This document shows, piece by piece, positions 55,448-64,000 of a DNA stretch of 64,000 nt. The translations under genes and the position numbers were made by a program. Under the pieces are notes generated by a model, which was given only the letters and a program-made list of their open reading frames with translations, was not told where the DNA came from and did no database searches. Numbering within the stretch: the first letter of the stretch is position 1; each line of letters begins with the position of its first letter. This DNA comes from Acinetobacter sp. ASP199 (GTDB lineage Bacteria; Pseudomonadota; Gammaproteobacteria; Pseudomonadales; Moraxellaceae), in the NCBI RefSeq assembly GCF_022700675.1, contig NZ_CP062182.1, positions 1,798,001-1,862,000 on the forward strand, written 5' to 3'.

Positions 55448-57442
55448 CTACTCTCCTCGAGCAAAAAGTTTATCTAGTTGTGCCAGTGGAAAGGCACGCC
55501 ATGTTGGGCGTCCATGATTGCACTGGCTGGCAAATTCAGTTTGTTCCATCTGACGCAATAAGGCATTCATTTCAGACAAACTTAAAATACGGTGTGCACG
55601 TACCGCACCATGACAGGCCATACCTGCCAAGATCTGATCACGCTTTTGCAATAAGCCTTGCGCCTGATCGGTTGGATCCAGGTCGTCTAGCAATTCAGGA
55701 ATTAAGGCATCAAAATCTGCCTTATGCAAGATCGCCGGCACCCCACGCACAATGACCTGCTCATCTCCATATTGGTCAATCTCCAGACCAAATCGTGCTA
55801 GCTGTTCTTTCAGCTCCTCTATACGCATGGCCTGCATACGACTGATAGAAACTACTTTAGGAATTAAAAGCTGTTGCGACGTCCAGAATTCCGGTTTATC
55901 CCAGGCAGATTTCATTTGCTGTAACACGATACGTTCATGTGCTGCATGCATATCTACGATAATCAGACCTTCGGTGTTTTGCGCAAGGATATAAATCCCA
56001 TGCAGCTGTGCAATCGCTATCCCTAAAGGATGCTCATCTACTTTGGCCTGTACATGGGTCTGGAAAGACTGTTCAGGACTTAGATGCTCAGTTTCGGAGC
56101 TTGTTCTAAGTGGTGCCAAATAGCTTTTTAAGGCATTATTAAGCTGCTGTGAACCGCCATAAGGCTTGGCGTAATCCTGCGCATAATACACAGTCTGCGG
56201 ACGCGATGACTCAAAGTCAGTCAGCACATCTGAAGCTTCGGCTTCTACATGTTGATGAGCATTCCGAGGATGTAGATGCTGCTGAGCCGCATAAGATTCA
56301 GCATGGGACTGCTGTGCAGCCTGATGCAGGCTAAATTGTTCCTGATAACGTGGCTGAGGCGTCAGTTGTACAGGTTCCTGTTCAGTTTTCATCGCTTCAG
56401 CCAGATCGGCTGTTGCGGTCTGGAACTGTGCCAATGTTTCTTTGGCATAGTGACGTACAAACTCGTGCACTTCACGCTGATTCAGGAAACGGATTTCATG
56501 TTTGGTGGGATGTACATTGACATCAATATTTTCCGGATCCACTTCCAGAAATAGCAGATAAGCTGCATGCTGATGGCCATGCAGAATTCCATCATAAGCC
56601 ATACGTAAAGCATGGGAAATGGTCTTGTCTCGTACGATACGACCATTTACATAGACATATTGCATATCAGCTTGCGCACGTGCGTCAGAAGGATGACCCA
56701 ACCAGCCTGATAAGCGCATGTTGATACTATCTGCATCAATCCAGTAAGCATTTTCAGTAAACTGGCGCCCCAATAACTGCTGCACACGCTGGAAACGTAA
56801 TGCTCCACTGTCTGCGACAGGCAGATTCAGCTTGATACTTTCATTATGTTCCAGCACAAAACGGATATCGAAATGGGTTAGCGCCAGACGGCGTACAATC
56901 TCTTCAATATGCCCAAATTCAGTTCCCGGTTTTTTAAGGAATTTACGACGTGCCGGTACATTAAAGAATAAATCCTGAACCCGGATATGAGTACCACGTG
57001 AGGTCGCGACCGCCTGAATTTCCTGATGATCAAAAGCAGTACCATTCACTTCAACCTGATAACCAATGCCTTCTTCATTTTGACTACTGGTTAAAGTTAA
57101 ACGCGATACAGCTGCGATCGAAGCCAGTGCCTCACCACGAAACCCCAGACTGGTGATAGCATGTAATTCTTCTGCTGTCTGGATTTTACTGGTAGCGTGA
57201 CGCATCACCGCTAGCGCCAAATCTTCCGGGTGAATCCCTCGACCATTGTCAATAATTTCGATCAGTGTACTGCCGCCCTGTTCCACACGGATAATCAGTT
57301 CAGTCGCACCGGCATCAATCGAGTTTTCGAGCAGTTCTTTCACTACGGATGCAGGTCGTTCAATCACTTCACCCGCTGCAATCTGGTTCGCCAGTGCAGG
57401 ATCAAGTGAACGGATACGGCGTACGCTTAAATCATTCGACAT
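55448..57442 (-). CDS. mutL: DNA mismatch repair protein MutL
   Basis: A 664-aa GHL ATPase. ATP motifs: ELLENSIDAGAT, EIIDNGRGI and RGEALASIAAVSRL. The C-terminal dimer domain includes DMHAAHERIVLQQM and the conserved GQ-type end. It couples MutS recognition to strand incision. An endonuclease-type DQHAxxER motif occurs as DMHAAHER, with Met in place of Gln, and should be inspected if nuclease activity matters. Its ATG overlaps the end of tsaE by 11 nt. Confidence 0.96.
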   Translation of the reverse strand: MSNDLSVRRIRSLDPALANQIAAGEVIERPASVVKELLENSIDAGATELIIRVEQGGSTLIEIIDNGRGIHPEDLALAVMRHATSKIQTAEELHAITSLGFRGEALASIAAVSRLTLTSSQNEEGIGYQVEVNGTAFDHQEIQAVATSRGTHIRVQDLFFNVPARRKFLKKPGTEFGHIEEIVRRLALTHFDIRFVLEHNESIKLNLPVADSGALRFQRVQQLLGRQFTENAYWIDADSINMRLSGWLGHPSDARAQADMQYVYVNGRIVRDKTISHALRMAYDGILHGHQHAAYLLFLEVDPENIDVNVHPTKHEIRFLNQREVHEFVRHYAKETLAQFQTATADLAEAMKTEQEPVQLTPQPRYQEQFSLHQAAQQSHAESYAAQQHLHPRNAHQHVEAEASDVLTDFESSRPQTVYYAQDYAKPYGGSQQLNNALKSYLAPLRTSSETEHLSPEQSFQTHVQAKVDEHPLGIAIAQLHGIYILAQNTEGLIIVDMHAAHERIVLQQMKSAWDKPEFWTSQQLLIPKVVSISRMQAMRIEELKEQLARFGLEIDQYGDEQVIVRGVPAILHKADFDALIPELLDDLDPTDQAQGLLQKRDQILAGMACHGAVRAHRILSLSEMNALLRQMEQTEFASQCNHGRPTWRAFPLAQLDKLFARGE

Positions 57443-57911
57443 ATGGGAATTGCTGCTCCAAAGCCTGTTGTAATGCTGAGTTTGATGAAGTTAACGTTGC
57501 AGTACGCGTCAACTCATCTTCAGATTTAAGAATTTCAATGACCAGATCTGCTTCAGGAATTTCTTCACCGCCTTTAGAAGGCCATTCAAACAAGAATAAT
57601 GCATTTGGCGTTTCAAGATAATCCCGAATGCCCATCAGCTCCAGTTCATACGGATCATTTAAACGATACAGGTCAAAGTGGAAAATATCTTTCCCTTGAA
57701 TATTATAAGGTTCTACCAGTGTATAGGTAGGACTTTTGACTGAACCCTGATGGCCAAGCTGTTGCAAATAATAGCGCGTCAATGTCGTCTTGCCTGCCCC
57801 TAGGTCACCGATAAGATAGATCACTCCCGCACTAAAGTTGACGGCCAGTACTTTGGCCAGCTGCTGGGTATCTTCTTCATGATTTAAGGTGACAGTAAAT
57901 GAATAAGGCAT
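57432..57911 (-). CDS. tsaE: tRNA threonylcarbamoyladenosine biosynthesis ATPase TsaE
   Basis: A 159-aa ATPase needed for t6A37. The P-loop is GDLGAGKTTLTRYYLQQLG, followed by VKSPTYTLVEPY and HFDLYRL. ATG 57911 (MPYSFTVTL) is chosen; a longer frame to 57983 has no ribosome site and no family match. First gene of the tsaE-mutL-miaA-hfq cluster, divergent from the pseudouridine synthase. Confidence 0.94.
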   Translation of the reverse strand: MPYSFTVTLNHEEDTQQLAKVLAVNFSAGVIYLIGDLGAGKTTLTRYYLQQLGHQGSVKSPTYTLVEPYNIQGKDIFHFDLYRLNDPYELELMGIRDYLETPNALFLFEWPSKGGEEIPEADLVIEILKSEDELTRTATLTSSNSALQQALEQQFPYVE

Positions 57912-58038
57912 ATGACTCACGACATGATTCAAAGGAACAAATATGATAGCATCGCCGCAGTTTAAAAGCCTATTCCACTGCATGAGAAACTGTATTTTTT
58001 CATAGCATTTGTTTCCTGACCGAGATTCGCCTACCTAC

Positions 58039-58941
58039 ATGAATACTTCTGCTGAATTTATCCCACCGATGATCAACGGCGTCAGTGCCAGCAAAGTTTT
58101 CTTGCAGCCATCCACTGCTGCAACCGTCTATGACTATCTATGTAAACAGTTTCCGCATATTCAGGCCAGCGAATGGCAATCCCGTTTTCAGGAGGGTCTG
58201 GTTTATGATGCACAGGGAAATCGCTTAAATCTAAATAGTCCTTTTCAAGCGAATATCCACTGTTTTTATTATCGCTTTCTGGCGCATGAAGTGCATGTAC
58301 CCTTCGAACATCAAATCCTGTTCGAAAATGATCACTTTATGGTAATTGATAAACCACACTTCCTGACCATGAGCCCGACCGGACAATATGTGCAGGAAAC
58401 CTTGCTGGTTCGTCTAAAGAAACAGACTGGGATCGAATATCTCACGCCAATCCATCGACTGGATCGGGAAACGGCTGGTGTAGTGCTGATCTCTAAAAAT
58501 ATAGACTCACGTGGACTTTATCAGCAGCTGTTTGCAACCCGCCAAGTACAGAAGACCTATCATGCGATTGCGGGTTATCGTGAAGAACTGAGCTTTCCGC
58601 AGATGGTACGTTTACGCATGGATAAAGGTCAGCCATTCTATACCATGCAGGTACTTGACGGCGAACCCAATAGTGAAACCGAAATCACGTTATTAGAACA
58701 GAAAGATCAGTACGCTAAATACGAACTAAAACCCCATACCGGCAAACAGCATCAATTACGTGTGCACTTAAACTTTTTGGGTATACCGATTCTGAATGAT
58801 CCGTTTTATCCTAGCGTTGCGCATAAAGCAGATGATGATTTTTTTGCGCCTTTACAGTTGTTGGCCAAACATATCCAGTTCATTGACCCGATTACCCAGC
58901 AATTGATGCAGTTTTCTTCCGAGCAAGTACTGACACTGTAA
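58039..58941 (+). CDS. RluA-family pseudouridine synthase
   Basis: A 300-aa pseudouridine synthase with the catalytic signature HRLDRETAGVVLISKN (Asp in HRLDR). Later stretches ELKPHTGKQHQLRVHL and DPFYPS are typical of the family. It converts U to pseudouridine in rRNA or tRNA; the exact target is not decidable from sequence. ATG at 58039 is preferred to the TTG at 58009. Confidence 0.9.
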   Translation: MNTSAEFIPPMINGVSASKVFLQPSTAATVYDYLCKQFPHIQASEWQSRFQEGLVYDAQGNRLNLNSPFQANIHCFYYRFLAHEVHVPFEHQILFENDHFMVIDKPHFLTMSPTGQYVQETLLVRLKKQTGIEYLTPIHRLDRETAGVVLISKNIDSRGLYQQLFATRQVQKTYHAIAGYREELSFPQMVRLRMDKGQPFYTMQVLDGEPNSETEITLLEQKDQYAKYELKPHTGKQHQLRVHLNFLGIPILNDPFYPSVAHKADDDFFAPLQLLAKHIQFIDPITQQLMQFSSEQVLTL

Positions 58942-59055
58942 TGCTGCTGTCATTACGATTTATTTTCAGAATTGGTTCGTATAAGGATTGTATTTCAAAT
59001 GTAATGGATTAAAATGAATGCGAAAAGTTAAGTATTTTAAAGTCTTGAATATATT

Positions 59056-59400
59056 ATGAGAAAAACTGAAGTCTACCAAATACGCCTGGATTCTCAAGAA
59101 AAGAAACAAGCCTTTGCCGTATTTAAGCAATTGGGGATCACACCAGCTCAAGCAGTCCGCCTGTTTTTCAAGCAGGTAGTGCTGACCAAATCTATCCCCT
59201 TCTCTATTGAAAATCAGAATATCAACCTGGAACAATTAATCAAGCTGCGCAAACTGAAGCAAAGTGAATCCAAACCTGCAACTGCTGGCTTGATTGCGGA
59301 TACGGCAGAACAGGAAGCATTGGATCTACATGCTGATGATGATCATTTTGATTTATTTGAAGAACTGAATGCCATTCTGGGCGAAAGTGACAAAATTTAA
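59056..59400 (+). CDS. RelB/DinJ-family antitoxin-like protein, no adjacent RelE toxin
   Basis: A 114-aa protein. The N-terminal ~60 residues are a RelB/DinJ ribbon-helix-helix domain (TEVYQIRLDSQEKKQAFAVFKQLGITPAQAVRLFFKQVVLTKSIPF). It is about 30 residues longer than DinJ, with a C-terminal acidic tail (LDLHADDDHFDLFEELNAILGE). RelB-family proteins bind DNA and neutralise RelE/YafQ toxins, but no RelE-type frame follows. The next co-directional gene is a GNAT acetyltransferase 94 bp on. It may be an orphan, or act as a free repressor. Confidence 0.78.
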   Translation: MRKTEVYQIRLDSQEKKQAFAVFKQLGITPAQAVRLFFKQVVLTKSIPFSIENQNINLEQLIKLRKLKQSESKPATAGLIADTAEQEALDLHADDDHFDLFEELNAILGESDKI

Positions 59401-59454
59401 CACTGTCGCATTTTCAAACAATTTCGTACGCTACACCTCTCCAAAACTTCGTTA

Positions 59455-59489
59455 TGCTCCATGAATACACAATAATAAGACATGGAGTA
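59455..59489 (+). promoter_or_regulatory. Inverted repeat over the GNAT ribosome site
   Basis: CTCCATG (59457-59463) / CATGGAG (59481-59487), extended to nine pairs by a G-T and a T-A pair, with a 17-nt loop. The right arm contains the GGAG Shine-Dalgarno of the acetyltransferase at 59494. In mRNA this would hide the ribosome site. It could also be an operator. Confidence 0.55.
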
Positions 59490-59493
59490 ATGA

Positions 59494-59937
59494 ATGCTTG
59501 TTCGACGTGCTCAGGTGGAAGACCTGCAAAAGCTTTCAGTTTTATTTGATGAATATCGCCAGTTTTATGGAGCTTCCTCGAATCAGGAACTTTCTTATCA
59601 ATTTCTAAAACAGCGATTTGAAGACCAGCAGACGGTGATTTTTATCAATACCAAGGATGATATCCTTACCGGATTTATTCTGCTTTATTTAAGATTTTCC
59701 TCAGTGGCTTGTTCAACATTTTATGTGCTGGATGATGTCTATATCACGCCGCCTTATCGTCGTCATGGCGCTGCACGACAACTGATTGATACCGCCATTT
59801 TATTTGCACGGCATGAAAATGCACTTCGCATTAGTCTGGAAACCCAGAAAAACAATCACCAATCGCATAAACTGTATGAATCCATGGGATTTATGCGAGA
59901 TGATGAATTTGTCACTTTCCATTGTTTTCTCAAGTGA
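59494..59937 (+). CDS. GNAT-family N-acetyltransferase
   Basis: A 147-aa Gcn5-type acetyltransferase. Acetyl-CoA binding is by the V-x-x-x-x-R-R-x-G-x-A motif DVYITPPYRRHGAARQLI, followed by the LYESMGFMRDDEF C-terminal signature. The substrate is unknown. It lacks the features I associate with TacT-type toxins, but lies downstream of an RHH protein, so a relationship cannot be excluded. Translation may be controlled by the hairpin over its ribosome site. Confidence 0.88.
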   Translation: MLVRRAQVEDLQKLSVLFDEYRQFYGASSNQELSYQFLKQRFEDQQTVIFINTKDDILTGFILLYLRFSSVACSTFYVLDDVYITPPYRRHGAARQLIDTAILFARHENALRISLETQKNNHQSHKLYESMGFMRDDEFVTFHCFLK

Positions 59938-59947
59938 ATCCTGCGCT

Positions 59948-60655
59948 TTATTCGGCACGGTATTTAGCTTGGACCACTTGATCTTCAGTTAAATAAATCC
60001 ACTCGCCTTCTGGCAAATCATTCAAGCTCAATTGACCTATTTGAGCCCGATGCAGTTTTTCAACTTTATTACCGACAGCTGCCAACATACGTTTCACCTG
60101 ATGATAAACACCTTGATGAACCGTCATTTGCAAACGTTTTTCTTCTAGACGAATGACATCCGTGGCAGCATAAATCCCTTTTTCATTGCGTAGCTCAACA
60201 CCTTGTTCTAACTGCTTGATCTGCTCATCTGCAACAGGGTCTGCAGTATTCATCTGGTAAACCTTGGCAACATGCTTTTTAGGATGAGTTAATGCCTGCA
60301 AAAATTGACCGTCATCCGTCAGTAACAGCAAGCCTGTCGTATCCTGATCTAAACGACCTACACACTGGATTCCACGATTCATCAGCAAGTCATCAAACAG
60401 ATCAAAGACACTAAAATGATGTGTTGCCTGATGAGAACATTCATAGCCTTGTGGCTTGTTTAAGGCAATATAGACTTTTTCCCGATATTGATAGGTTTCG
60501 TCATACACGTTGAACTCTAACTGATTCAGATCCAGTTTATGCTTTGGATTATCAATGATTTCCCCTTGGATGCTCACAGCGCCATTCTTGATCAGTTGCT
60601 GGCAATACTTACGCGAGCCAAAACCTTGTGACTGTAACATTTTTTCCAGAAGCAT
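59948..60655 (-). CDS. rsuA: RsuA-type rRNA pseudouridine synthase
   Basis: A ~235-aa enzyme with an N-terminal S4 domain (MLLEKMLQSQGFGSRKYCQQLIKNGAV) and catalytic signature VGRLDQDTTGLLLLTDDG (Asp). It modifies U516 of 16S rRNA in E. coli. ATG 60655 is chosen as the start of the S4 domain; ATG 60679 is also possible. It converges on the GNAT gene with a 10-bp gap. Confidence 0.88.
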   Translation of the reverse strand: MLLEKMLQSQGFGSRKYCQQLIKNGAVSIQGEIIDNPKHKLDLNQLEFNVYDETYQYREKVYIALNKPQGYECSHQATHHFSVFDLFDDLLMNRGIQCVGRLDQDTTGLLLLTDDGQFLQALTHPKKHVAKVYQMNTADPVADEQIKQLEQGVELRNEKGIYAATDVIRLEEKRLQMTVHQGVYHQVKRMLAAVGNKVEKLHRAQIGQLSLNDLPEGEWIYLTEDQVVQAKYRAE

Positions 60656-60792
60656 AAACTTCAATCTCTGATATTTCATTCGAACTCTATTCTATACTGA
60701 AATAGTGCGTTCTTGATTCAGGTTTATATAGGGTTAGTCTCGGCTGCTGAAAATGGCTACAATAGCGTGATTATTCTCTCAGCTCCCATCTT

Positions 60793-61245
60793 ATGCCTCA
60801 ACTCGATCTGAATTTGCTGGTTCTTTTGATTTTACTGGCCTGTGGTATCTTCAGCCACAATACCGCTGTGACAATTGCTGCGGGTGTGCTGTTAGTATTA
60901 AAAATTACACCATTGAATGAAATGCTGCCCTATGTCCAGACACATGGTCTGAATATCGGTGTGATTATTTTGACCATTGGGGTATTGGCACCGATTGCCA
61001 GTGGCAAAATTTCAGGTGACAGTATTCTGAAGTCTTTTTTGAGCTGGAAATCTTTACTGGCAATTGCAGTCGGGATCTTTGTCGCCTGGCTGGGTGGTCG
61101 TGGTGTCAAACTGATGACCAATCAACCCAATGTAGTGGCAGGCTTATTGATTGGAACAGTTGCAGGCGTGGCTTTTTTAAGAGGTGTTCCAGTCGGACCA
61201 TTAATTGCAGCGGGGATTTTATCTTTATTGATTAGTACGCAATAA
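60793..61245 (+). CDS. DUF441 (YeaL-like) membrane protein
   Basis: A 150-aa protein with four hydrophobic helices ([81 protein letters not shown]). This is the YeaL/DUF441 family of unknown function in the inner membrane. The motif LAPIASGKI is conserved. It stands alone. Confidence 0.9.
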   Translation: MPQLDLNLLVLLILLACGIFSHNTAVTIAAGVLLVLKITPLNEMLPYVQTHGLNIGVIILTIGVLAPIASGKISGDSILKSFLSWKSLLAIAVGIFVAWLGGRGVKLMTNQPNVVAGLLIGTVAGVAFLRGVPVGPLIAAGILSLLISTQ

Positions 61246-61326
61246 ATCTTTAACCCTGATTGTGCAATATCCTTAAAAATTAACATTCTAAAATTAAGAA
61301 CCGCAAAGTATTAAATCACGTGTTCA

Positions 61327-61415
61327 GCGACATGAATGTCGCCGTTCGCTAGGAATACAAGGACGTGTCCTCTAGCGAACAAAAGATTTTTTGTTACCTT
61401 GCATAGCAGTGCTAT
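61327..61415. repeat. Nested-palindrome extragenic element
   Basis: Three consecutive hairpins: GCGACAT (61327-61333) / ATGTCGC (61336-61342); GTTCGCTAG (61344-61352) / CTAGCGAAC (61372-61380), enclosing AGGAC (61360-61364) / GTCCT (61367-61371); and ATAGC (61403-61407) / GCTAT (61411-61415). It lies between the DUF441 gene and the convergent helicase gene. It looks like a structured, dispersed extragenic element; a T6 run near 61387-61392 could give terminator function. Confidence 0.65.
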
Positions 61416-61535
61416 TCATCTTTCAAAAGTAAGAGCCCGCTAGATATTAAATTAACACCTAAACTATGTACGGATAATTCCTTAAAGCATTTTAATGACC
61501 AAGATCATGTCATAAAATTCTAAAACTCATCGAGT

Positions 61536-63251
61536 TTATTCAACAAACAATAATGCTAAACGCACCTGATCATAGCCCATACGTGGACTGGTTAACTCTA
61601 CAATTGGACGCAGTTTAATAGATCCATCATCATTGAAATGATCGCTATCCTGACGTTTGGTCAGACGTTTATAGATCTTACGAACCTGTTCAACCACTTC
61701 CTCACCTGGATGAGCGACAGAGATATCTAAACCTTGCTCTTTATGCAGTCGACCTAAATGGTTGATAATCGTTGCCGGCGTTAGGCCACGTTCAGTGGCG
61801 ATATCGGCAATATCATAACCTTCTTCAAACAGTTCACGCGTTTCATCCAGCGTTGCTGCAGCATAGTTTTGCTTGCCGCCATTTTTCGCCAGTTTCTTCT
61901 CATTACGCTGAATTTCAGTTTCATTCAGCGTGCCACCGCAGTGGCGAATAAAGGCATTGTGCTGCTTGGTTAAATCAATATTTTCAAAATGTGCTTCGGC
62001 TTCACTCGACAATTCCTGGAAACGACGGTCTGCCTTGATTGCCAGACTATCCAGTTCCAATGCCTGTTCGTTAAAACCTTTCAGACGTAGTCCATCTAAA
62101 GTTTTCAAACGGGAAAGCGCCACATAGCCCTGTCCTTTTTCAAAAGTATGGCTCAGGTCAATTTCGGCAGCCTCCAAGGTCATCCCTTGTGATTTATGAA
62201 TCGTAATTGCCCATGCTAGACGTAATGGAATCTGCTGGAAACTGGCAATGGTCTTACCGGCTTCATTGTCTACTGACCAGGTTTCTGGTTCGACCAGCAA
62301 CATCGTCCCATCTGTGAGTTTGACTTTAGGCAATACACCAAATTCATCATCTTCTTCAAAGCCAATGACTTCACCCAAACTGCCATTGATATAGCCCAGG
62401 TCAAAGTTATTTTTAACAAACATGACTTTGGCATGCTTTTTCAGCGTCAAGGTTTCTGGTGCACGCACTGAAGATTTCAGCGTTTCGATCAGCTTGTCAT
62501 TGCCATCGCACTGAGCATCAAACTGGCGCGGTTCATTATCAATTTCATTTAAATGCCGGAAGTTAATACTGTCTACATCCATATTATGCGTATACAGACG
62601 TGTATAGGTTTCGCCAATATTATGATGACGTGTTCCTTGCAAGGCACTTCGGTGTTCTGTATCAATCGCCTGCGCACGGATCGCATTGAGAATATCATTC
62701 AGATAGTCATTGCCCTGACGGTGCTGTTCAGTCAGATAGCAGACGCGGAATTTAGCTTCAACCCAAGCATCTGACATAAAGCAGAATTTATCGCGGTTGC
62801 GTTCATCATTTTTACCGACTGGAGGTAACTGAAAGAAATCACCAGCGACAATGATCTGAATGCCACCAAAAGCTTCATCAGATTCTTTGAAATACTTCAA
62901 TACCTGATTAACCAGATTCAACTGCTTGGCATGCAGCATAGAAATCTCGTCAATAATCAGTACCTGCGCATTTTCCAGATGTTCTTTCAGATATTTGCGT
63001 TCTTTCATGCGCTTCAGGTCTTCTTCTGACAAGAAGTCCTTAATCCCGATACCGGCCCAGGTATGAATGGTCATGCCATTCATATGCGTTGCCGCAATAC
63101 CTGTAGAGGCTGTAATCGCGACAGACACCTTACGCGCTTTTAAATAATTGATATATTGATTCAGGGTATAGGTTTTCCCTGCACCAGCCGAGCCTGTTAA
63201 AAATACATTTTCGCCCGCTTTAAGTAACTTAAGTGCAGTTTCCTGTTTCAT
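61536..63251 (-). CDS. PIF1-like helicase with C-terminal HTH domain
   Basis: A 571-aa SF1B helicase. Walker A is GSAGAGKT (20-27), Walker B is VLIIDEISML, then QIIVAGDFFQLPPVGK, and the C-terminal helicase motifs HKSQGMTLEAAEIDL and GQGYVALSRLKTLDGL (Pif1/RecD type). After ~460 a helix-turn-helix region (RELFEEGYDIADIATERGLTPATIINHLGRL) resembles the helicase-associated HTH_40. It is followed upstream (minus strand) by the PcfJ-like gene 53 bp away, perhaps in the same transcript. Role in replication-fork or G-quadruplex processing is inferred. Confidence 0.9.
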   Translation of the reverse strand: MKQETALKLLKAGENVFLTGSAGAGKTYTLNQYINYLKARKVSVAITASTGIAATHMNGMTIHTWAGIGIKDFLSEEDLKRMKERKYLKEHLENAQVLIIDEISMLHAKQLNLVNQVLKYFKESDEAFGGIQIIVAGDFFQLPPVGKNDERNRDKFCFMSDAWVEAKFRVCYLTEQHRQGNDYLNDILNAIRAQAIDTEHRSALQGTRHHNIGETYTRLYTHNMDVDSINFRHLNEIDNEPRQFDAQCDGNDKLIETLKSSVRAPETLTLKKHAKVMFVKNNFDLGYINGSLGEVIGFEEDDEFGVLPKVKLTDGTMLLVEPETWSVDNEAGKTIASFQQIPLRLAWAITIHKSQGMTLEAAEIDLSHTFEKGQGYVALSRLKTLDGLRLKGFNEQALELDSLAIKADRRFQELSSEAEAHFENIDLTKQHNAFIRHCGGTLNETEIQRNEKKLAKNGGKQNYAAATLDETRELFEEGYDIADIATERGLTPATIINHLGRLHKEQGLDISVAHPGEEVVEQVRKIYKRLTKRQDSDHFNDDGSIKLRPIVELTSPRMGYDQVRLALLFVE

Positions 63252-63304
63252 ATGACCTATACCGTGAAAGAACGGCTATAGCCTAACGACTTTTCCGGCA
63301 AAAG

Positions 63305-64000
63305 TTAAGTATTCAGGTTTAATTCAGCATCTATACACGACGTATGCAGTCGCCTGTTAAACCAAGTGGTGAAATGAATCGCCATATCAATATATTGCGG
63401 ATCTGCTTTCTGGTTATTGGGATATTCCAGCTGATCAAAAATAATTTCCTGGTCCCGTACATAACAACCCAAGAGCATTGGCGCAGATAATTCTGCGTGA
63501 CTGACATGAAAGGCGACATATTCTCCTTCTATAATCCGCTGTGCATAACTAGCGGCCAGACAGTTCTGAAAAATCCGGGCTTCCTCAATAAGCTGATCTA
63601 TATTTTTCAGCTCTTCAAATTTCCAGTCAAAATAATAGAGACTTGCTTCATTGCTCAGACTTTTCCAGTCCTTAAGTGCAAAGTCCTTTTTCAGTCGGGC
63701 AATAATTTCCTGCTTCTGAATCTGATCATGCCAGGCAATTGCCTGGATAAATAAACCTTTCCAGGTCAGGCTTTTTGGAATGTCCTTATGCATGGCAAAA
63801 TACTCTGCCAGATAGTCACGTACATAACTGTCAAAGATTAATTCACGCACAGTGGCATCTTGCAGATAGAACAGCTGCCGAAACTCAGTCAATTGAATCT
63901 GATAACGCTGCAGTTCGATATAAAAATCGCGGTTCTGCTGAGTGGATGGCCGGATATATTGCTGCACCGCTTCAGGTAAATGTACAGTCGCCTTATGTAA
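63305..64000 (-). CDS. PcfJ-like protein, 5' end beyond the window
   Basis: At least 232 residues; the frame stays open to the last base, so the real start is outside and the GTG at 63967 is internal. The C-terminal segment QNCLAASYAQRIIEGEYVAFHVS, with the N-C-x-x-x-Y-x-x-x-x-x-x-G pattern, resembles the PcfJ domain found on plasmids and phages as well as chromosomes, whose function is unknown. The rest is helical and aromatic-rich, without a signal peptide. It lies directly upstream of the PIF1-like helicase in the same direction. Confidence 0.7.
   Translation of the reverse strand, partial: LHKATVHLPEAVQQYIRPSTQQNRDFYIELQRYQIQLTEFRQLFYLQDATVRELIFDSYVRDYLAEYFAMHKDIPKSLTWKGLFIQAIAWHDQIQKQEIIARLKKDFALKDWKSLSNEASLYYFDWKFEELKNIDQLIEEARIFQNCLAASYAQRIIEGEYVAFHVSHAELSAPMLLGCYVRDQEIIFDQLEYPNNQKADPQYIDMAIHFTTWFNRRLHTSCIDAELNLNT

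Overview
This 64 kb window looks like the chromosome of an Acinetobacter species. The markers are an AceI-type chlorhexidine (PACE) efflux pump divergent from its LysR regulator, an Hfq with a very long glycine-rich tail (174 aa), an AmgK/MurU recycling pair next to lptD-surA, and moderate-to-low GC with AT-rich intergenic DNA. Nearly all of it is ordinary core genome. I saw no prophage, integron, CRISPR array, rRNA or tRNA. Both window edges cut genes: a thiolase on the left and a PcfJ-like protein on the right.

Layout. 1-7.9 kb: thiolase 3' end, aceI/aceR, transaldolase, LeuE-type exporter, BenE-type transporter, a lipoprotein esterase, two tandem universal stress proteins. 8-19.7 kb: pepN, small unknown genes, a zinc-ribbon protein, thiM, a gene split by a one-base frameshift, a TerC/CBS membrane protein, an 820-bp gene-poor AT-rich gap, a MarR regulator, a YedK-type DNA-protein crosslinking protein and an aldehyde dehydrogenase. 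19.8-28.4 kb: glcB, zapE, an AraC regulator divergent from a Baeyer-Villiger-type monooxygenase, lysO, pyrF. 28.6-35.5 kb: lapA, ihfB, rpsA, cmk, a SRPBCC protein, tadA, an enoyl-CoA hydratase/hydrolase, ung and a QueD-like gene, all on the minus strand.

35.6-49.9 kb is a long minus-strand series. In transcription order it runs amgK-murU, rsmG-parA-parB, exbB-exbD-msbA-lpxK-kdsB-holB-pilZ-tatD, then a TetR regulator and the type II secretion minor pseudopilins gspH-I-J-K. 50-53.8 kb: lptD-surA on the plus strand. 53.9-57.9 kb: the conserved tsaE-mutL-miaA-hfq cluster. 58-64 kb: two rRNA/tRNA pseudouridine synthases, a lone RelB/DinJ-type antitoxin followed by a GNAT acetyltransferase, a DUF441 membrane protein, a palindrome-rich spacer, a PIF1-like helicase and the PcfJ-like gene.

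Themes. Envelope biogenesis is concentrated here: lptD, surA, msbA, lpxK, kdsB, lapA, exbBD, amgK/murU and the T2SS pseudopilins. DNA and RNA maintenance (mutL, ung, holB, tadA, miaA, tsaE, rsmG, parAB) is interleaved with it.

The most unusual observation is in gspI. A 189-nt palindrome-rich segment sits in frame inside the prepilin leader, just before the cleavage site, as if a dispersed repeat had inserted without breaking the gene. Other points of interest are the nested-palindrome element at 61.3 kb, a T-tract frameshift in a conserved hypothetical gene, and a hairpin covering the ribosome binding site of the GNAT gene beside an orphan antitoxin.
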